Source: Casuarina equisetifolia
Lineage: Eukaryota > Streptophyta > Magnoliopsida > Fagales > Casuarinaceae
Direction of reading: 5' to 3'
DNA length: 64,000 nt
NCBI GenBank assembly: GCA_028551475.1
Contig: CM052357.1
Coordinates: 25,131,745 to 25,195,744 of the forward strand
A program made the translations under genes and the position numbers. The notes under the pieces are model-generated. The model made no database searches and was not told the DNA's origin. It saw only the letters and a program-made list of their open reading frames with translations. This document shows positions 24,176 to 35,600 of the stretch, piece by piece; the first letter of the stretch is position 1; each line of letters begins with the position of its first letter.

Positions 24176-24605
24176 CTCCTTGTCTTCATCCTCTAACTTT
24201 TATCGTGCTTTTTATAGCTTCTCTGTGGACGGTACTCCCATTAGAGAATTCAAGAATTCAGAGTCAAAGGGCATCCCCTTCCCCAAGAACCAAGCGATGA
24301 ACATCTACTCCAGCCTCTGGAACGCCGACGACTGGGCCACACGAGGCGGCCTTGTGAAGACCGACTGGAGCCAAGCCCCGTTCACCGCCTCTTACAGAAA
24401 CTTCAACGCCCAAGCTTGCATTTGGGCTTCAGGCTCCTCCTCCTGTTCATCCAGTACCTCCGGAAAATCATGGATGTCGGAATCCCTTGACTCGACAGGG
24501 CAAGCAAGAATAAAGTGGGTACAGAAGAATTACATGATTTACAACTACTGCACCGATACCAAGCGCTTCCCACAGGGATTCCCTGCAGAATGCTCACTTG
24601 CATGA
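23499..24605 (+). CDS. XTH: Xyloglucan endotransglucosylase/hydrolase (XTH, GH16), 288 aa
   Basis: This apoplastic enzyme cuts and rejoins xyloglucan chains during wall loosening and strengthening. Exons 23499-23783, 23930-24123 and 24218-24605 join in phase with GT/AG introns. Residues 1-28 are a signal peptide. Exon 2 carries [10 protein letters not shown] at residues 103-112, with the catalytic Glu105 nucleophile, Asp107 helper and Glu109 acid/base. It is followed directly by the conserved N-glycosylation sequon N113-L-S. Exon 3 holds the XET_C extension with four cysteines (A-C-I-W, S-C-S, Y-C-T, E-C-S) and ends C-S-L-A. Length and motifs fit the TCH4/XTH22-25-like group I/II enzymes, which are mostly transglucosylases; the exact orthologue is not assignable. 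AATAAA at 24734-24739 is a plausible polyadenylation signal. Confidence 0.95.
24128..24171 (+). repeat. (CT)n microsatellite in XTH intron 2
   Basis: A CT/CCT-rich run of about 44 bases begins right after the intron 2 donor and fills about half of the 94-base intron. Likely length-polymorphic. Confidence 0.9.
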
Positions 24606-27600
24606 ACTTAGCGTTAAAACCCACTTTCTTCTAATGTACCACTGTAAAATAGGGAACTTCCATTATTGTTTTGTAAGGTTTTCTGTAACTTCTAAGTTCT
24701 GTTTATCATTCCATTGGTTGTCTTTATCAAGCAAATAAAATCTAGTATGATCAATAAATTGTAAATCAGAGGAGCAACTATCAATTTCTTTGCTTTCTTT
24801 TACTGTTTATTCAAATTTCGTAGTTGCCAAAAGTACGGGTAGCCGCCGTTTGACGTTTAGACAAACAAAACAGTGGGAAAGAGTACTTCAACCAAAATGC
24901 TTATAATATTATTCTCCAAAGACAAAGTTATCAAGATTGTACTGAGATGGAATTTGACAAACAAAACCGATGGTGGTCTGGCGGTTTGACCTGACAACTC
25001 TCTGTTCTTCCGGTGTCTGCTTCCCTAATCCAAAGAAGTCACACGTCATACGTCGACCGCCACCTTAGCTGTTTGACTCACCCCCGACACCATACAATGT
25101 GCTCCTACAATTTTTGGAACACTCAAGATCCCACTATCCTTAACATCAAAAGGCTTCAAACTTTTGTGTCGGAAAGCACAAGCGACAAACACCAAACTGC
25201 ATTTTCTCGTCCCTTTGAAGTCCTCGGGCTCGCAACCCCGAAAAGAACACCGACATGCATTTTCTCCATAAACCCTCCCATTTTATGTTAAAATTTGAAC
25301 ATTATTAAATGTTTCCTTCTTGTAAATCAAAATTTAAGAAATGACACTTTTATATGACAACTTTTAATTCACGCTAACTATAAAGATGCGTTAAAAATAT
25401 TGTATCTTATCTTAATTCAAATTAGAAATCATCTTTCAGGTAAAATATATATTTCTTCTTGCCGGCCTACTTTATTCAGTCGTCTGCAAAAGGTGTAAGT
25501 AAGCCTTGGACGGAAAGGCAGAGGCAAAACACGGAGCGTGTCGGAACGCGGAGAAATGCGTGTGGGGATCACGGCGGCTGCCATTTGGTGGATGGATGGC
25601 TTTTGAGGCGTTTTCTGGAGCAGGTTGGTGTTGGAACCAGCTGTAGGGCACTGGATGTGAAAGCTCGATGTGTAGAGCATCTAGCATGGAGAACAAGCTC
25701 ATTGAGGGCATTCTTTAATGAAAACTTACTGTTATCGAATCGACTTTATTATATTAAATTGTAATATTGAGGTATAAAGTGGCATGTGAAATGCATGAAT
25801 AACACAATTTGTTAACCTTTTTAGATGATGGATGATGGATGATGTTATTCCAAATTACTAACACTTGATTACCTAGGGGAGAGTTGATTTCTATGGGAGA
25901 TGCCTTTTGCTTGCCAATCTCCAAAGACCCCACTTCTTGGAAGAGGGTTACAACTTGCTTTGCTCTGTAAAGATTAGGGTGAGTAAAGAGGTGAGTTGCC
26001 TTATACCAAACCCCGTCCAGGTTGTCCTAATTCAAAACCTCATTATTATCTTTAAGGGCCCCCAAATGATGCAAGTTGGAGTTTGGATGCCCCCAAAGAG
26101 CCATAAGAGAATGATTTTCTTCCTCTCCATAGAAGGCAGAAAGGTATTCCACAACTTGAGAGAAAACCATTACATCCTGCACAAAGTCTCAAGACCCATC
26201 AACAATTTATTCTCATGTGAAAGATTGAAGCTACCCAAGGAATTGTATTATGGGCTTATGGGGGCGGGGCAGGACATGTCAAGCTTACGAGGGCTTAGTA
26301 TATGATAATGTATAAGAGTAATTGAGCCAGTCAAACTAACAAGTTATAGTCTTTTAGCTTAATAGTTATATGGCTGTTCAGGATACCTGGTTGGTGTAGC
26401 CATACTCAACATGGACATGATTTCCTTCTTGTTGATACTAAAGGGCATATCGAACCTCCTACATAACTTGTTAGACAAGTAACTCATGATGAGCTCTGAA
26501 TCTTACTTATGTAGCCAATCCAAAGGATTATGACAGCGACGAAAACTCTGCTGTCTCAATAATCTTGTGCCACCTCACTGGGCACCGAGGGCAAACCTCT
26601 CCCAAATGATTTAGAAGAAGAAGAGAGTGCTAATGGCTTTGATCATTTTCTTTGTTAAGATAAGGTGGAGTCTCTGATGCTAATTAATTTCTGCCATCAA
26701 TAATGACTTCCACTTTGGCCCGTCCTACCAGCGTTCGATATTTCCCCACAACCTCTCGGTATTGCGACTTGTCTTCTTCAACAATGCCGTGATTCTATAT
26801 TCTCAAGACTAGTTGAGATCAAGTGAGATGCCTAAGTACGCAATTTTAGTTGCTCAAGTTCTGCTGTTGCACCTTATTTTTTAAATACGTAAACTTCATA
26901 AAAAGAGGCAAGGTACTTCTACGTTTGCCCTTGACATAGATAGGAATATACACTAGCGTCATGGAAATTATATATATAGAAAACCAAGATTAAGAAATGA
27001 AAGAAAAGGACTTCTGTTGACCTGGGCAGGCGTCTCGGAAATGAAGAAAACAAAATCAAAAACACCCATTAACAACAGACCCACGGAATTGTATTGTTCA
27101 GAAAACTCCAACCCATGTAAAGACAAATGCACATAGTTTGCCAAAGGAAGCTGTCTGTTTGACTAGGAACGTCGGTGTGCTGTAACCTTATCCACAACAA
27201 AAGGAAAGATTGTGAACACCTGGCACAGTTACAGTCTTGGATTTTACTTTTTATTTTTATTTTTTTATTTATCAGGAATTATGGTGCCTTTGAATGTCAC
27301 TATCAAAATGCTGATTTTACATTTTGATTTTGAGAGTCGAACAAAGTATTATTATCTTACACACCGACAACAAAGAAAAATGTGTTCATTTAAATGATTA
27401 GTCAAAACATGTTTCAACCACAACGCATTTTCGAACACAGATTTGTTACACAGTATCCATAACAAGGGAAGAAAAAAAGAAGGCATGTACGAATTATCAT
27501 TCACAAAAACTTCAAATTCAAACTTACAACAAATATTCTGAGAAAAAAACATTTATTTTATTTGTCTAACGAAGGTCAATAAACAACCAATTTCATGAGG

Positions 27601-29018
27601 AGCACCTGGTAGAGGTGGTCTCGAGCAATATACTGACTGTATAGGAGAAAACTTTGATGAACCGTAAACCTAAAATTAAAATGCCTTAAGTTACAGAATG
27701 AACAAGGAATAAAATACGAGATACAACCATGAAAAGGACTATTTAGCAAGCACAAAAGTTATGTTTTAGGAAGTTCCATGCCTCCGAATACCGTGGTTCT
27801 ACCATAATTTTCGATGCACTATAAAAGACGAACATGAATTGCTTTTCATCGAACAGTACTCGTACTCAACCCCACTTCAGCAGACCAAACATGCACATTG
27901 GAACAAAAGCAATACGAAAAGTAGGAGATATCAGGGAACCAGGATTGTGCTATGTAGAATTCACCAATTGTTCAGCTCATTGCCACTTGTCCTGCAGATA
28001 AGATACCAACAAGGGAGACATCCTCAACAACCACTTCTCAACCACCTCTTCCTCTATTTTTTCTCCATTCCAAAAAGCTAGACGCTTCCTCTTAGTTTTG
28101 AAGCAAGTATAAGGAACACCACAGGCAAATGTAAGCAAAGAAAGCTTTGCTATAGTAACTATCAACATTCTATAGACCTCTAACGCAAAACCATTAAATG
28201 GATCTGAAATCCACACTGATTCAGATAACAAGTAACCCATTCTGTTAAAGCGTTGGAAAAGTATGCCCTCTATAAAAGAGTATCACATTTAATTAAAAGA
28301 AGAAACAAGAAAAATGTGATACCATTTAGATCAGGGATCCAAACAAGCCCAACATGTAGATCAGAAAACATACGCGTTTAGGACTCTCCTCGTAATGGAG
28401 ATACCATTTAACGAAAAAGAGACAAGTCCCAGGACAGACCCGAAAAAAAAAAAAAAAGACTTAATGAGAAGATCCGCTAGTTTCTAGGAAAGAAGCAAAA
28501 AGTTTTTAGCTGAGGCATTGGAAGAAGAAAGAAAAATATTCAACTCATCACTCGCAGCAACTTGGTAGGCTTTCACAAACTAGATGAAATATGATTATGA
28601 AGTCTTATTCCAAAGAAGAATAAGGAAATACTAGTCAATTTGAGTTGCTCATGATAAGACATATTTGAATGACGTAAGAAGTAGAAAGATTACAGGAAAA
28701 TTACAATGACTAAAAATAAAAATCTCACATCAAATAATAACTTGAATAGTCACCCGAATGAATGAGCATAGACAATGTAACGTTGGACTTTCACTTGATG
28801 AACAAATCAAATATCAATATCAAAATTCGACTTCAGAGTCCTGAAGACAAAAGAAACCAAGAAACAAGGAAGAGAAGAAGATGATGTAAATTCAAGGGCT
28901 TGAACACGACAGCCTAATAGAGAAGTTTGTTCCTAAGAAAACACTGCCTTCTGGCATGGAAAAAAACTACCTCTTTTTTCTTTTTCCTTTCTTTGGTTAG
29001 GTCCTGGAAATCTATCAA
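24606..29018. other. Spacer between the XTH and RRP1 genes
   Basis: No gene is supported with confidence. A CpG-richer patch at 25480-25710 has an ATG-started 79-codon minus-strand frame with no known domain. Another ATG-started frame is listed at 27977-28240. TTGAC words (24850, 24990, 25072) resemble W-box cores. The frame at 25907-26305 begins with TTG and has no recognisable domain. Confidence 0.35.
27977..28240 (-). other. Unrecognised ATG-started ORF, 87 codons
   Basis: ATG at 28240 opens an 87-residue frame with one hydrophobic segment (about MLIVTIAKLSLLTFACGV) and a basic/acidic tail rich in K, R, E and W. Nothing in it matches a family I know. It lies about 0.8 kb downstream of the RRP1 stop on the same strand, so it could also be random or part of a longer untranslated region. 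Confidence 0.18.
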
Positions 29019-30749
29019 CTAAGTAGAACGAGATTTCAACTTCTTCAAGCGTTTGACAGCCGGAGAAATGCCTTTTATTGCCTTCCGAGGCTTCTTTACA
29101 GAAGCAGCACCCTGTTTCGTCTTTTTAGCAGCGGGAGGCATCTCCCTGATGGGACCTGGAGATAACCCTTTCTTAAGGGCACTTCCTCTAGGGGTAGCAG
29201 ATGGAGGCAATCTCAAACTCTCTGGTGGTAATGGACTGTGGGGCTTCCATACCAAGTTATTTTTCATGGAAAACCTAACCCTCTTCGCACTATTCTCCCC
29301 ACTCTTTGCAGTTGTGCAGCCTTGAGCATTCCCCCCACTATTCAGCTCGGGATTTTGGGATTGTTGTGCAGCCATGCTCTTCGCCCTTTTTCTCTTCTTG
29401 GACACAGTACCGTTAACTTTACTTCTAGACAAATCGCAGGCACTTGAAACATTAACTCCCAAACCTGCTTCAGCAGCAACTCTCTCAAACTGCATTTGGA
29501 GGTTCGAAATAACAGATTCATTAAATTCTACGGAATCTACATCACTGGCATGTTCATCATTTGGATTCTCACCATTTGCAATTGGAAGATTTTCCATCTC
29601 TACGTCTGAAGGACCATCCCGTAAATCCACATCAGAAATCTCTTTCTTCTTCTTCTTCTTAGCCTTTTTGTTACTGCTACCAGAGTCTTTCGTTTTCTTC
29701 TTGTTCTTGGTCGACGGCTTATCATCAGCAGATGTATCAACTGCATCTCCGTCGACCTGAGCAGGTTCGGAATCACCAACTTCCGTTTCAGTACCAATTG
29801 GAACCAAACTCGGCACTTCTTCATCATCATTCTCAACGATATCAGGAATCGAAATCTCAATCCCCGAAGATGCCAAATCCTTCTCCAACTTGGAAAACTG
29901 CTCATGCAAACCAAACAACACCTTCCTATTCCCCTGACAGCACTGAGCCGAAGAACCCATTTCATAAAACTTGCTCGAAAAACCCAGCGTCAATGCAATC
30001 GTCCCCAAAACCATTGCATCATCCCCCGCATCAACCTCACCCCCAACTTTCTTGATCTCCAATAACTTTTTCCCCATTTTTAACAGCTCACTAAACATGT
30101 TTGACCTAATCTTTCCTAACAAAACTTTATCAGGCAACTTGCCCATTACAGAAACAAAGTGCTCCAAAAGAACCTCAACTATCTTGGACTGAACCGGAAG
30201 AAAAGGCCTGAGCTCTTCGAGAAAAACAGAGGCAATATGGTAGTTCACACCATTGCCCTGAAACTTATCATCCGAAAAAATAGTCCTCTCCACCAAGACA
30301 CCCATCCAACGACTCGAAAGCTCCAAATCCCACGAATTACTCTTCAATAAAGCAAAAGAATGATGCAAGAACCTACGAATCAAGAGGTAGAATTTGTCTA
30401 ACCTGAGGGCATCGATGCCGGGCCACTCGCGGCGCATGGTGAGAAGGAAAACGGAGAAGTAGCGAAGGGAGAGAGGGAGATGGAGGCGGAGGAGGAGAGA
30501 GGAAAGGCGGTCGATAAGGAGAGACTGGACGGGAACCTTGTCAGCATGCCATACGCAGTAGAAGAGGCCCTTCCAGAGCTTCTTAAGCTCTTCCTCCGGA
30601 AGGTCGCGTTGGGAGGGAAGCCAGGTCTTGAGAAGGACTCGGAGGGCCTTGGTTCTGGCGGTCTGGTTGCAGACCGCCAGCTGCTTGACGAGAGACATGC
30701 CGTGGTCTAGCTGCGCTTCCTCTCCCATTGATGAGTTGGATTGCTCCAT
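29019..30749 (-). CDS. RRP1: Ribosomal RNA processing protein 1 homologue (RRP1/Nop52), 576 aa
   Basis: This nucleolar factor is needed for large-subunit pre-rRNA processing (ITS1/27S maturation in yeast; NNP-1/Nop52 in animals). It is one uninterrupted frame with a true ATG. Residues about 20-230 form the helical Nop52 domain: 'VKQLAVCNQTARTKALRVL', 'LKKLWKGLFYCVWHADK', and the LRLDKFYLLIRRFL stretch. The middle is acidic. Around residues 345-370 and 445-450 lie lysine clusters (KKAKKKKKKE, KKRKRAK) that look like nuclear/nucleolar signals. The tail is basic and Pro/Ser-rich, ending KRLKKLKSRST. The absence of introns is unusual for a housekeeping gene of this size but the frame is intact. 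A telo-box lies about 110 bases upstream. Confidence 0.92.
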   Translation of the reverse strand: MEQSNSSMGEEAQLDHGMSLVKQLAVCNQTARTKALRVLLKTWLPSQRDLPEEELKKLWKGLFYCVWHADKVPVQSLLIDRLSSLLLRLHLPLSLRYFSVFLLTMRREWPGIDALRLDKFYLLIRRFLHHSFALLKSNSWDLELSSRWMGVLVERTIFSDDKFQGNGVNYHIASVFLEELRPFLPVQSKIVEVLLEHFVSVMGKLPDKVLLGKIRSNMFSELLKMGKKLLEIKKVGGEVDAGDDAMVLGTIALTLGFSSKFYEMGSSAQCCQGNRKVLFGLHEQFSKLEKDLASSGIEISIPDIVENDDEEVPSLVPIGTETEVGDSEPAQVDGDAVDTSADDKPSTKNKKKTKDSGSSNKKAKKKKKKEISDVDLRDGPSDVEMENLPIANGENPNDEHASDVDSVEFNESVISNLQMQFERVAAEAGLGVNVSSACDLSRSKVNGTVSKKRKRAKSMAAQQSQNPELNSGGNAQGCTTAKSGENSAKRVRFSMKNNLVWKPHSPLPPESLRLPPSATPRGSALKKGLSPGPIREMPPAAKKTKQGAASVKKPRKAIKGISPAVKRLKKLKSRST

Positions 30750-30797
30750 TCCGTATCAAAAGGTTTTATCAGAGAGTTAATTAGGGCACTTCAAGTC

Positions 30798-30826
30798 GCA
30801 GAAGCAGAAGCAGCAGCAGCAGCAGA
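30798..30826. repeat. (CAG)n/(AAG)n trinucleotide microsatellite
   Basis: A short run of GCAGAAGCAGAAG followed by five CAG units, in the 5' leader region of RRP1. Confidence 0.85.
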
Positions 30827-30859
30827 CGTTTCTCGGAGAAAAGAGACAGGCAGGCGTGA

Positions 30860-30867
30860 AAACCCTA
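30860..30867 (-). promoter_or_regulatory. Telo-box (AAACCCTA) upstream of RRP1
   Basis: The exact motif AAACCCTA occurs on the plus strand 111 bases upstream of the RRP1 ATG (the gene reads on the minus strand). Telo-boxes are enriched near transcription starts of plant ribosomal-protein and ribosome-biogenesis genes and work in either orientation, so the position suits the gene's role. Confidence 0.6.
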
Positions 30868-30899
30868 GCCCCGAGAGAGGGGACCGTACCATATGACCC

Positions 30900-32642
30900 G
30901 CTAACCTACTTTCGCTATCCGAATCGGGTTTCGGCCCGGGCATGGCATTCTTTAACCACACCTTTGCTTGCTTTGCACGTGACCGTTGGTGGTTTGGGAA
31001 ATTTCCACTAACAATAAAATCTTCTCAAGTCTTCCTTTACCCCCCAAAAAAAGAAGAGAGAAAAAAAAAACCTTTACTTAGAAAAATAGATTTTATTATA
31101 GAAAACTGATTATTCACTTTTCATTTACCTTTAATTAACATTTGTTTCCTTTTAATTGTATTTTGATATTACAATTGGATTTCTCTTTTTTGAAATGTAT
31201 AATATATAGTGTTATAAGAATTGGCTAAATCAAAATAGAGAATAAGATAACTTAGCTATTGAGATCATGTCTCACATGGGAAATTTACTTATGATTTTAG
31301 AGCCTTATTAATATAGTGTTTTTACACTCTCCACGAAAGTACTTTTTTAAGAGGTCACTCAACTTCTACTTAACCTTTATTATATAAAGAGATTTAACTA
31401 CTCTTTTCACTAAGATTAATCCCTTGTAAAGGAATCCAAGACCATAAAAGTCAAAGATGGGCGTGAAAGGGTTTGAAGTTTGGGAAAAATGAATGTGTTA
31501 TAGATCAATAAATAGAGATGGTTGGAAAATTATCTCTATCGGAGTTGGAATTCAATGGCTTCATCTAACAAGCTAGATTTCCTGATCCTTTTGACACTTG
31601 TTTGAATTCCAACTGATAAAGGACAAAGAAGTCCTATGAACAATACATCTCTTGGAGTGAAAGATCTAATTATGCTATCGTTTACTTGAAGAGGAAGAAG
31701 AAATGATAACATGGCTCTAACCTTAAAACACACCTGCTCTTGAAGTCCGTGATGAAGTTTCCCAAGAAAAGCTTCTATTAATTCACTCGAAGGAAAAGAA
31801 GTTTTTACGTATGCCTCAAGCAATTCTAGATCAACGAGGTTGGAAAGGGAAGCAAGAGATTTCGAGTACATTGGCAATGATGATCACCAGCTAATGCAAC
31901 TTGGAAGAATGTGACAACTTTTAGTAAAGTGATTACATGTAGTAATAGTTTACTCCAAAACATACTCGGGTTAGTTAGAAGTACAATCCAAAAACTTTGA
32001 ACCCAGTTGAGAAAATCAAGCTTTACTTGTTCTTGATTAAATGTTTCCAAAATAAGAAATAAATGAAAAAGTTCCTACTGTTTTTTTTTTTTCGTTGTTT
32101 ATCAAATAAAGTAAAGAAGTATAGTAAAATCTGCTTAATCTTTTTTTTTTTTTCTCTATACAAGAGGGGATAAAGAGTAAGAAGACACCAACTAGGAAGT
32201 AAGACGTCTAATGTAAGGAACAATTCATAATCCACTTGTGGGGCATGGAAAGGCAGCATATCTAATGTCAAGATCCCACTTACCAAGTGGGTAACGAATT
32301 TAGTTACCACCTTTCTTCTTAAGCCATTCAAATAAAGCAAACGTTCAAATAAAGCAAAAATTATCAGCGTAATTGTAGAATCAAATTCCCATACAAATAA
32401 TTGTAAGTACATCTAACTGTTCTTAAAAGTATCAAACTTGTATTGTATAAACTCAAGTTTATCTTTTCTTTAAATCATTAAAGTTCAAACATAAATTGAG
32501 ACTTATTAATTAAGTAGACTGTACTCATTTGGTCAAAGGTACTGGCCATAAAAGCTCGGTACTAGAAGATTAATTCTTCCCCAAGAAGGATACCTTCTGA
32601 GCTCTTGCATCTCTGTATTGTGAAATTAGTAAGTCCATGCCT
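30900..32642. other. Spacer between RRP1 and the endonuclease I gene
   Basis: Mostly AT-rich sequence. A minus-strand ATG frame at 31871-31536 (111 codons) has no recognised domain; it might be a decayed gene fragment or part of a downstream untranslated region of the endonuclease gene. Two poly-T tracts occur at 32080-32091 and 32141-32154. Confidence 0.35.
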
Positions 32643-35600
32643 TCAAGAACCAACATCCGAACTCTGATGACTGGAAACAAGTCGCTTCCATATGCGATTG
32701 GCGAATTCTGGGTGATCAACAAAAGGATTTTTGTTATGCTGATAAAACTTGCATATTCTTTCATTTCTCAACTTCTCTTGTCTTGAAGGTGGATCAACTT
32801 CGTTCCATTTTAACAACGTAGAGAGCAGGCCCATCTCTCTTTTTCCTATGGTAGGTCAAACCGTGAAAGTTCAGATAATCAGTACTTATACACAATAGGA
32901 AAGTATTACGGAAACAATGCAACCCGAGTGCTTATGTAAAAGAATGTAGAGAGTAATCTTTTGTTCCTAGTGAGTGAGCGTATTCCAAGATCAAGCCAAC
33001 CATGGGAAGGTAAAAATTACACCAAACGAGGATGCGCTGATTAAGAATATATAAAAGAAATTAAACAAAAAAGTTCTGCAGAGACTCATAGATTGTAAGC
33101 AAGCAAAAGAGTCCTGAGTTCTAAGCATAACTATTTCTTTTTTTTTCTCTCATATCTAAAAGCCAACAATGCGGCAAGTGGATGCATCTCAAAACAGGTT
33201 TCGTTATGACACCCGGAATTTGCAAGGAAATCAACATATATCTTTTTTTATCAACTTTTGCAACAAAACACCTATATATTTAACACATTGTTGACAGTAA
33301 AGTCATTTTATCGAAGTGAAGTTTTTTCATTCAGAATTCAAATTACCAATTAGATGTATAAGTTTTGGGAGAAAGTCCTGAGACAACTTTTGAACTTAGA
33401 AACCTGGGCTTGGCATAATTCATTATCATCAATAATTATGTGCTTGTGGGTGATTGCAGATGCTCAGTAAAGGCTTTGATTTTCAACACTACTGAAAAAA
33501 GATGAAGGTAGTTGTGGTGATCGTATTGAAGTGAAGGTTAAAATGAATTTAAAGCAAAGGTGAGGGAGGTGAGTTTTGGCATGAAAGAAAAATTCGTGGA
33601 TAAGATAATGGGATTGAAAAGATGGTACCAAAAGCGTAATAACATTGAATACCTTCTTTAAGTGAAGGTCATAGGTTTCACTGCCAAATGTCCCGTATGA
33701 GATGATAAATGTGTTGGTAGTGGAAATGAAAAGAAAATGAGGTAAAAACAAAAGGAAGCAGAGCACAACAATGACAGAAGTAAGATGAAAATTGGGTAAG
33801 GGTGCTAACAACATTCGTTTCAAAGAGCTGCCAGTGATAGAGGATGATGAAGACAAGCTGCTAATGATGGTCCAAAGAGTGCCAGAGAGACACTGTCAGG
33901 ACAGAATTGCAGCATAGCCAAGAAACTTGGTACTACGGAATTTAAATGGAGTAATGGAATACAGAGAGGTGATAGCTTAGATGTAATAGCAGCAGTAATG
34001 AGAATTGAAATCTAGGGGACCACAGTCCTGGGGGTTTTGTTGGTGTGTACAAGTTGATGGCCCAAGGGGAGGTGGACCACTGAACATTACCAGTTCATGT
34101 AACTGGATTTTTTACTAATTCTAATTTTGGAAGACCTTGAAATTTACAATATCAGAAGCCAAAACATTCTTGCCAAAGAACAGCACCAAACTCCAGCGGG
34201 TTTTTTCACTACCACATTGATGCCTACAGTTTTCATGCTATAACAACTATAGAACGTACTGCCTGTGCCATGTTGAAAAATAAAGTACATCCTCTTTAAC
34301 ATTTGCAAGTACATAAGGAGTCCGTAGAAGGTCAACAACTACAGCCACATTATGAATGTGCCCAGCTGCAATCAGTTGGAAGAAATTGTTATCTGCCTTA
34401 AGGATTTCTGTTTTCCTGGCCCCTTTTGGCCCAGGACAGTATATGAATCAGATACCAAAAACATGTGTGGAAGAGCTGCAATAAAACCAACTATCAAAGT
34501 GACCTTTAACTAACCAACGCTAGGAGAGTCTGAAAGATGAAGATCTGGGCCTCCGCCTGGCTGGTGAAACCCATAGCAGACAGCCATGTACATTAATGCC
34601 CTTGCAATATCCCCTCGAACCTGAAGTTAATTGTTGGAGAAAATCACATGAGTAATGGATATCAAGAGACTATAGAAGAAATATAGTTTAAAATAATGAA
34701 ATACTTCCTGTCCAGAAAATGTTTCGGGCAATAGAAAGCCAAGTGCAAATGGAAGATATGATAGGAGATGTTTTCTACTAGTCCCTTCAGCATGTACTTT
34801 ATTTTTCAGACTCTAGTGAAAAGCAACCAAATTTGCCCAAAGTATTGATTCAATCGTGAGTCCACTGATAGAACGTCAACCAGAGACAAATAACAAACAA
34901 CGAATAGATTATTATTACCTAAACATGAAAAGAACCATGCCAAGATATTTAGATCAAATGGCATCTCCTTCCCTCTTGAGTAAGGGAAAGCTGGCGAAGC
35001 CCAATTTCCAATTCTCTAAGGTTGTGTAAGTTAGTTACCTTCAAAGAGAAAAAATCAAATAAACTATAAGTTGTCAGGGGCCATGCATAATGAACCCCAA
35101 CTCCCAAAGACCATTTTTAGACATCATTGAGGTGCAGTAATTGAAGTTTTCCATTTTTGTTGACGATTTTGATAAGCTATTTGACTACAGTGAACCCGTC
35201 CTTGAAGTTGGTTTTAGTGCTAAATACTACTAAGAATATTGTTTCTGGCCACTAGAAGCAATCTAATAATAAGGGTAATAAAACTCAACTTGTTGACAAA
35301 AGTTGGCTAGAAATCACATGTCATGGTTTCAGTATCAGTTGGTTTTCACGAAAAGCATGTGAAATTTAGCTTTGTTTGGTGAAAAGATAAAACGACCTTG
35401 ATCGGTGGCGCCCATCTTTCGTTGTCAGTTTCTGTGTCCAAAGCAGCTTCTTTGTTTGCTGGCCTCAAACATTTGTTTGAGTTAACATTGCATTGCCCAT
35501 AGAATTTATTTCCCCTAGATGAATTCACTGCAGGAAACTAGAACTTTTAACTGACATCAGAACACATGAGGTTGACTTCTTATTTTGATAGAAACAGAGA

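Noticed and set aside
25907-26305. 132-codon plus-strand open frame
   Set aside because: TTG start and no domain; neither strand gives a recognisable protein.
29053-30710. Plus-strand open frames across the RRP1 gene
   Set aside because: They are antisense shadows of a clear 576-residue Nop52-domain protein.
33464-33856. 130-codon minus-strand open frame inside intron 7 of the endonuclease I gene
   Set aside because: It starts with TTG, is hydrophobic and Ser-rich by base composition, and is spliced over by phase-matched exons on either side.
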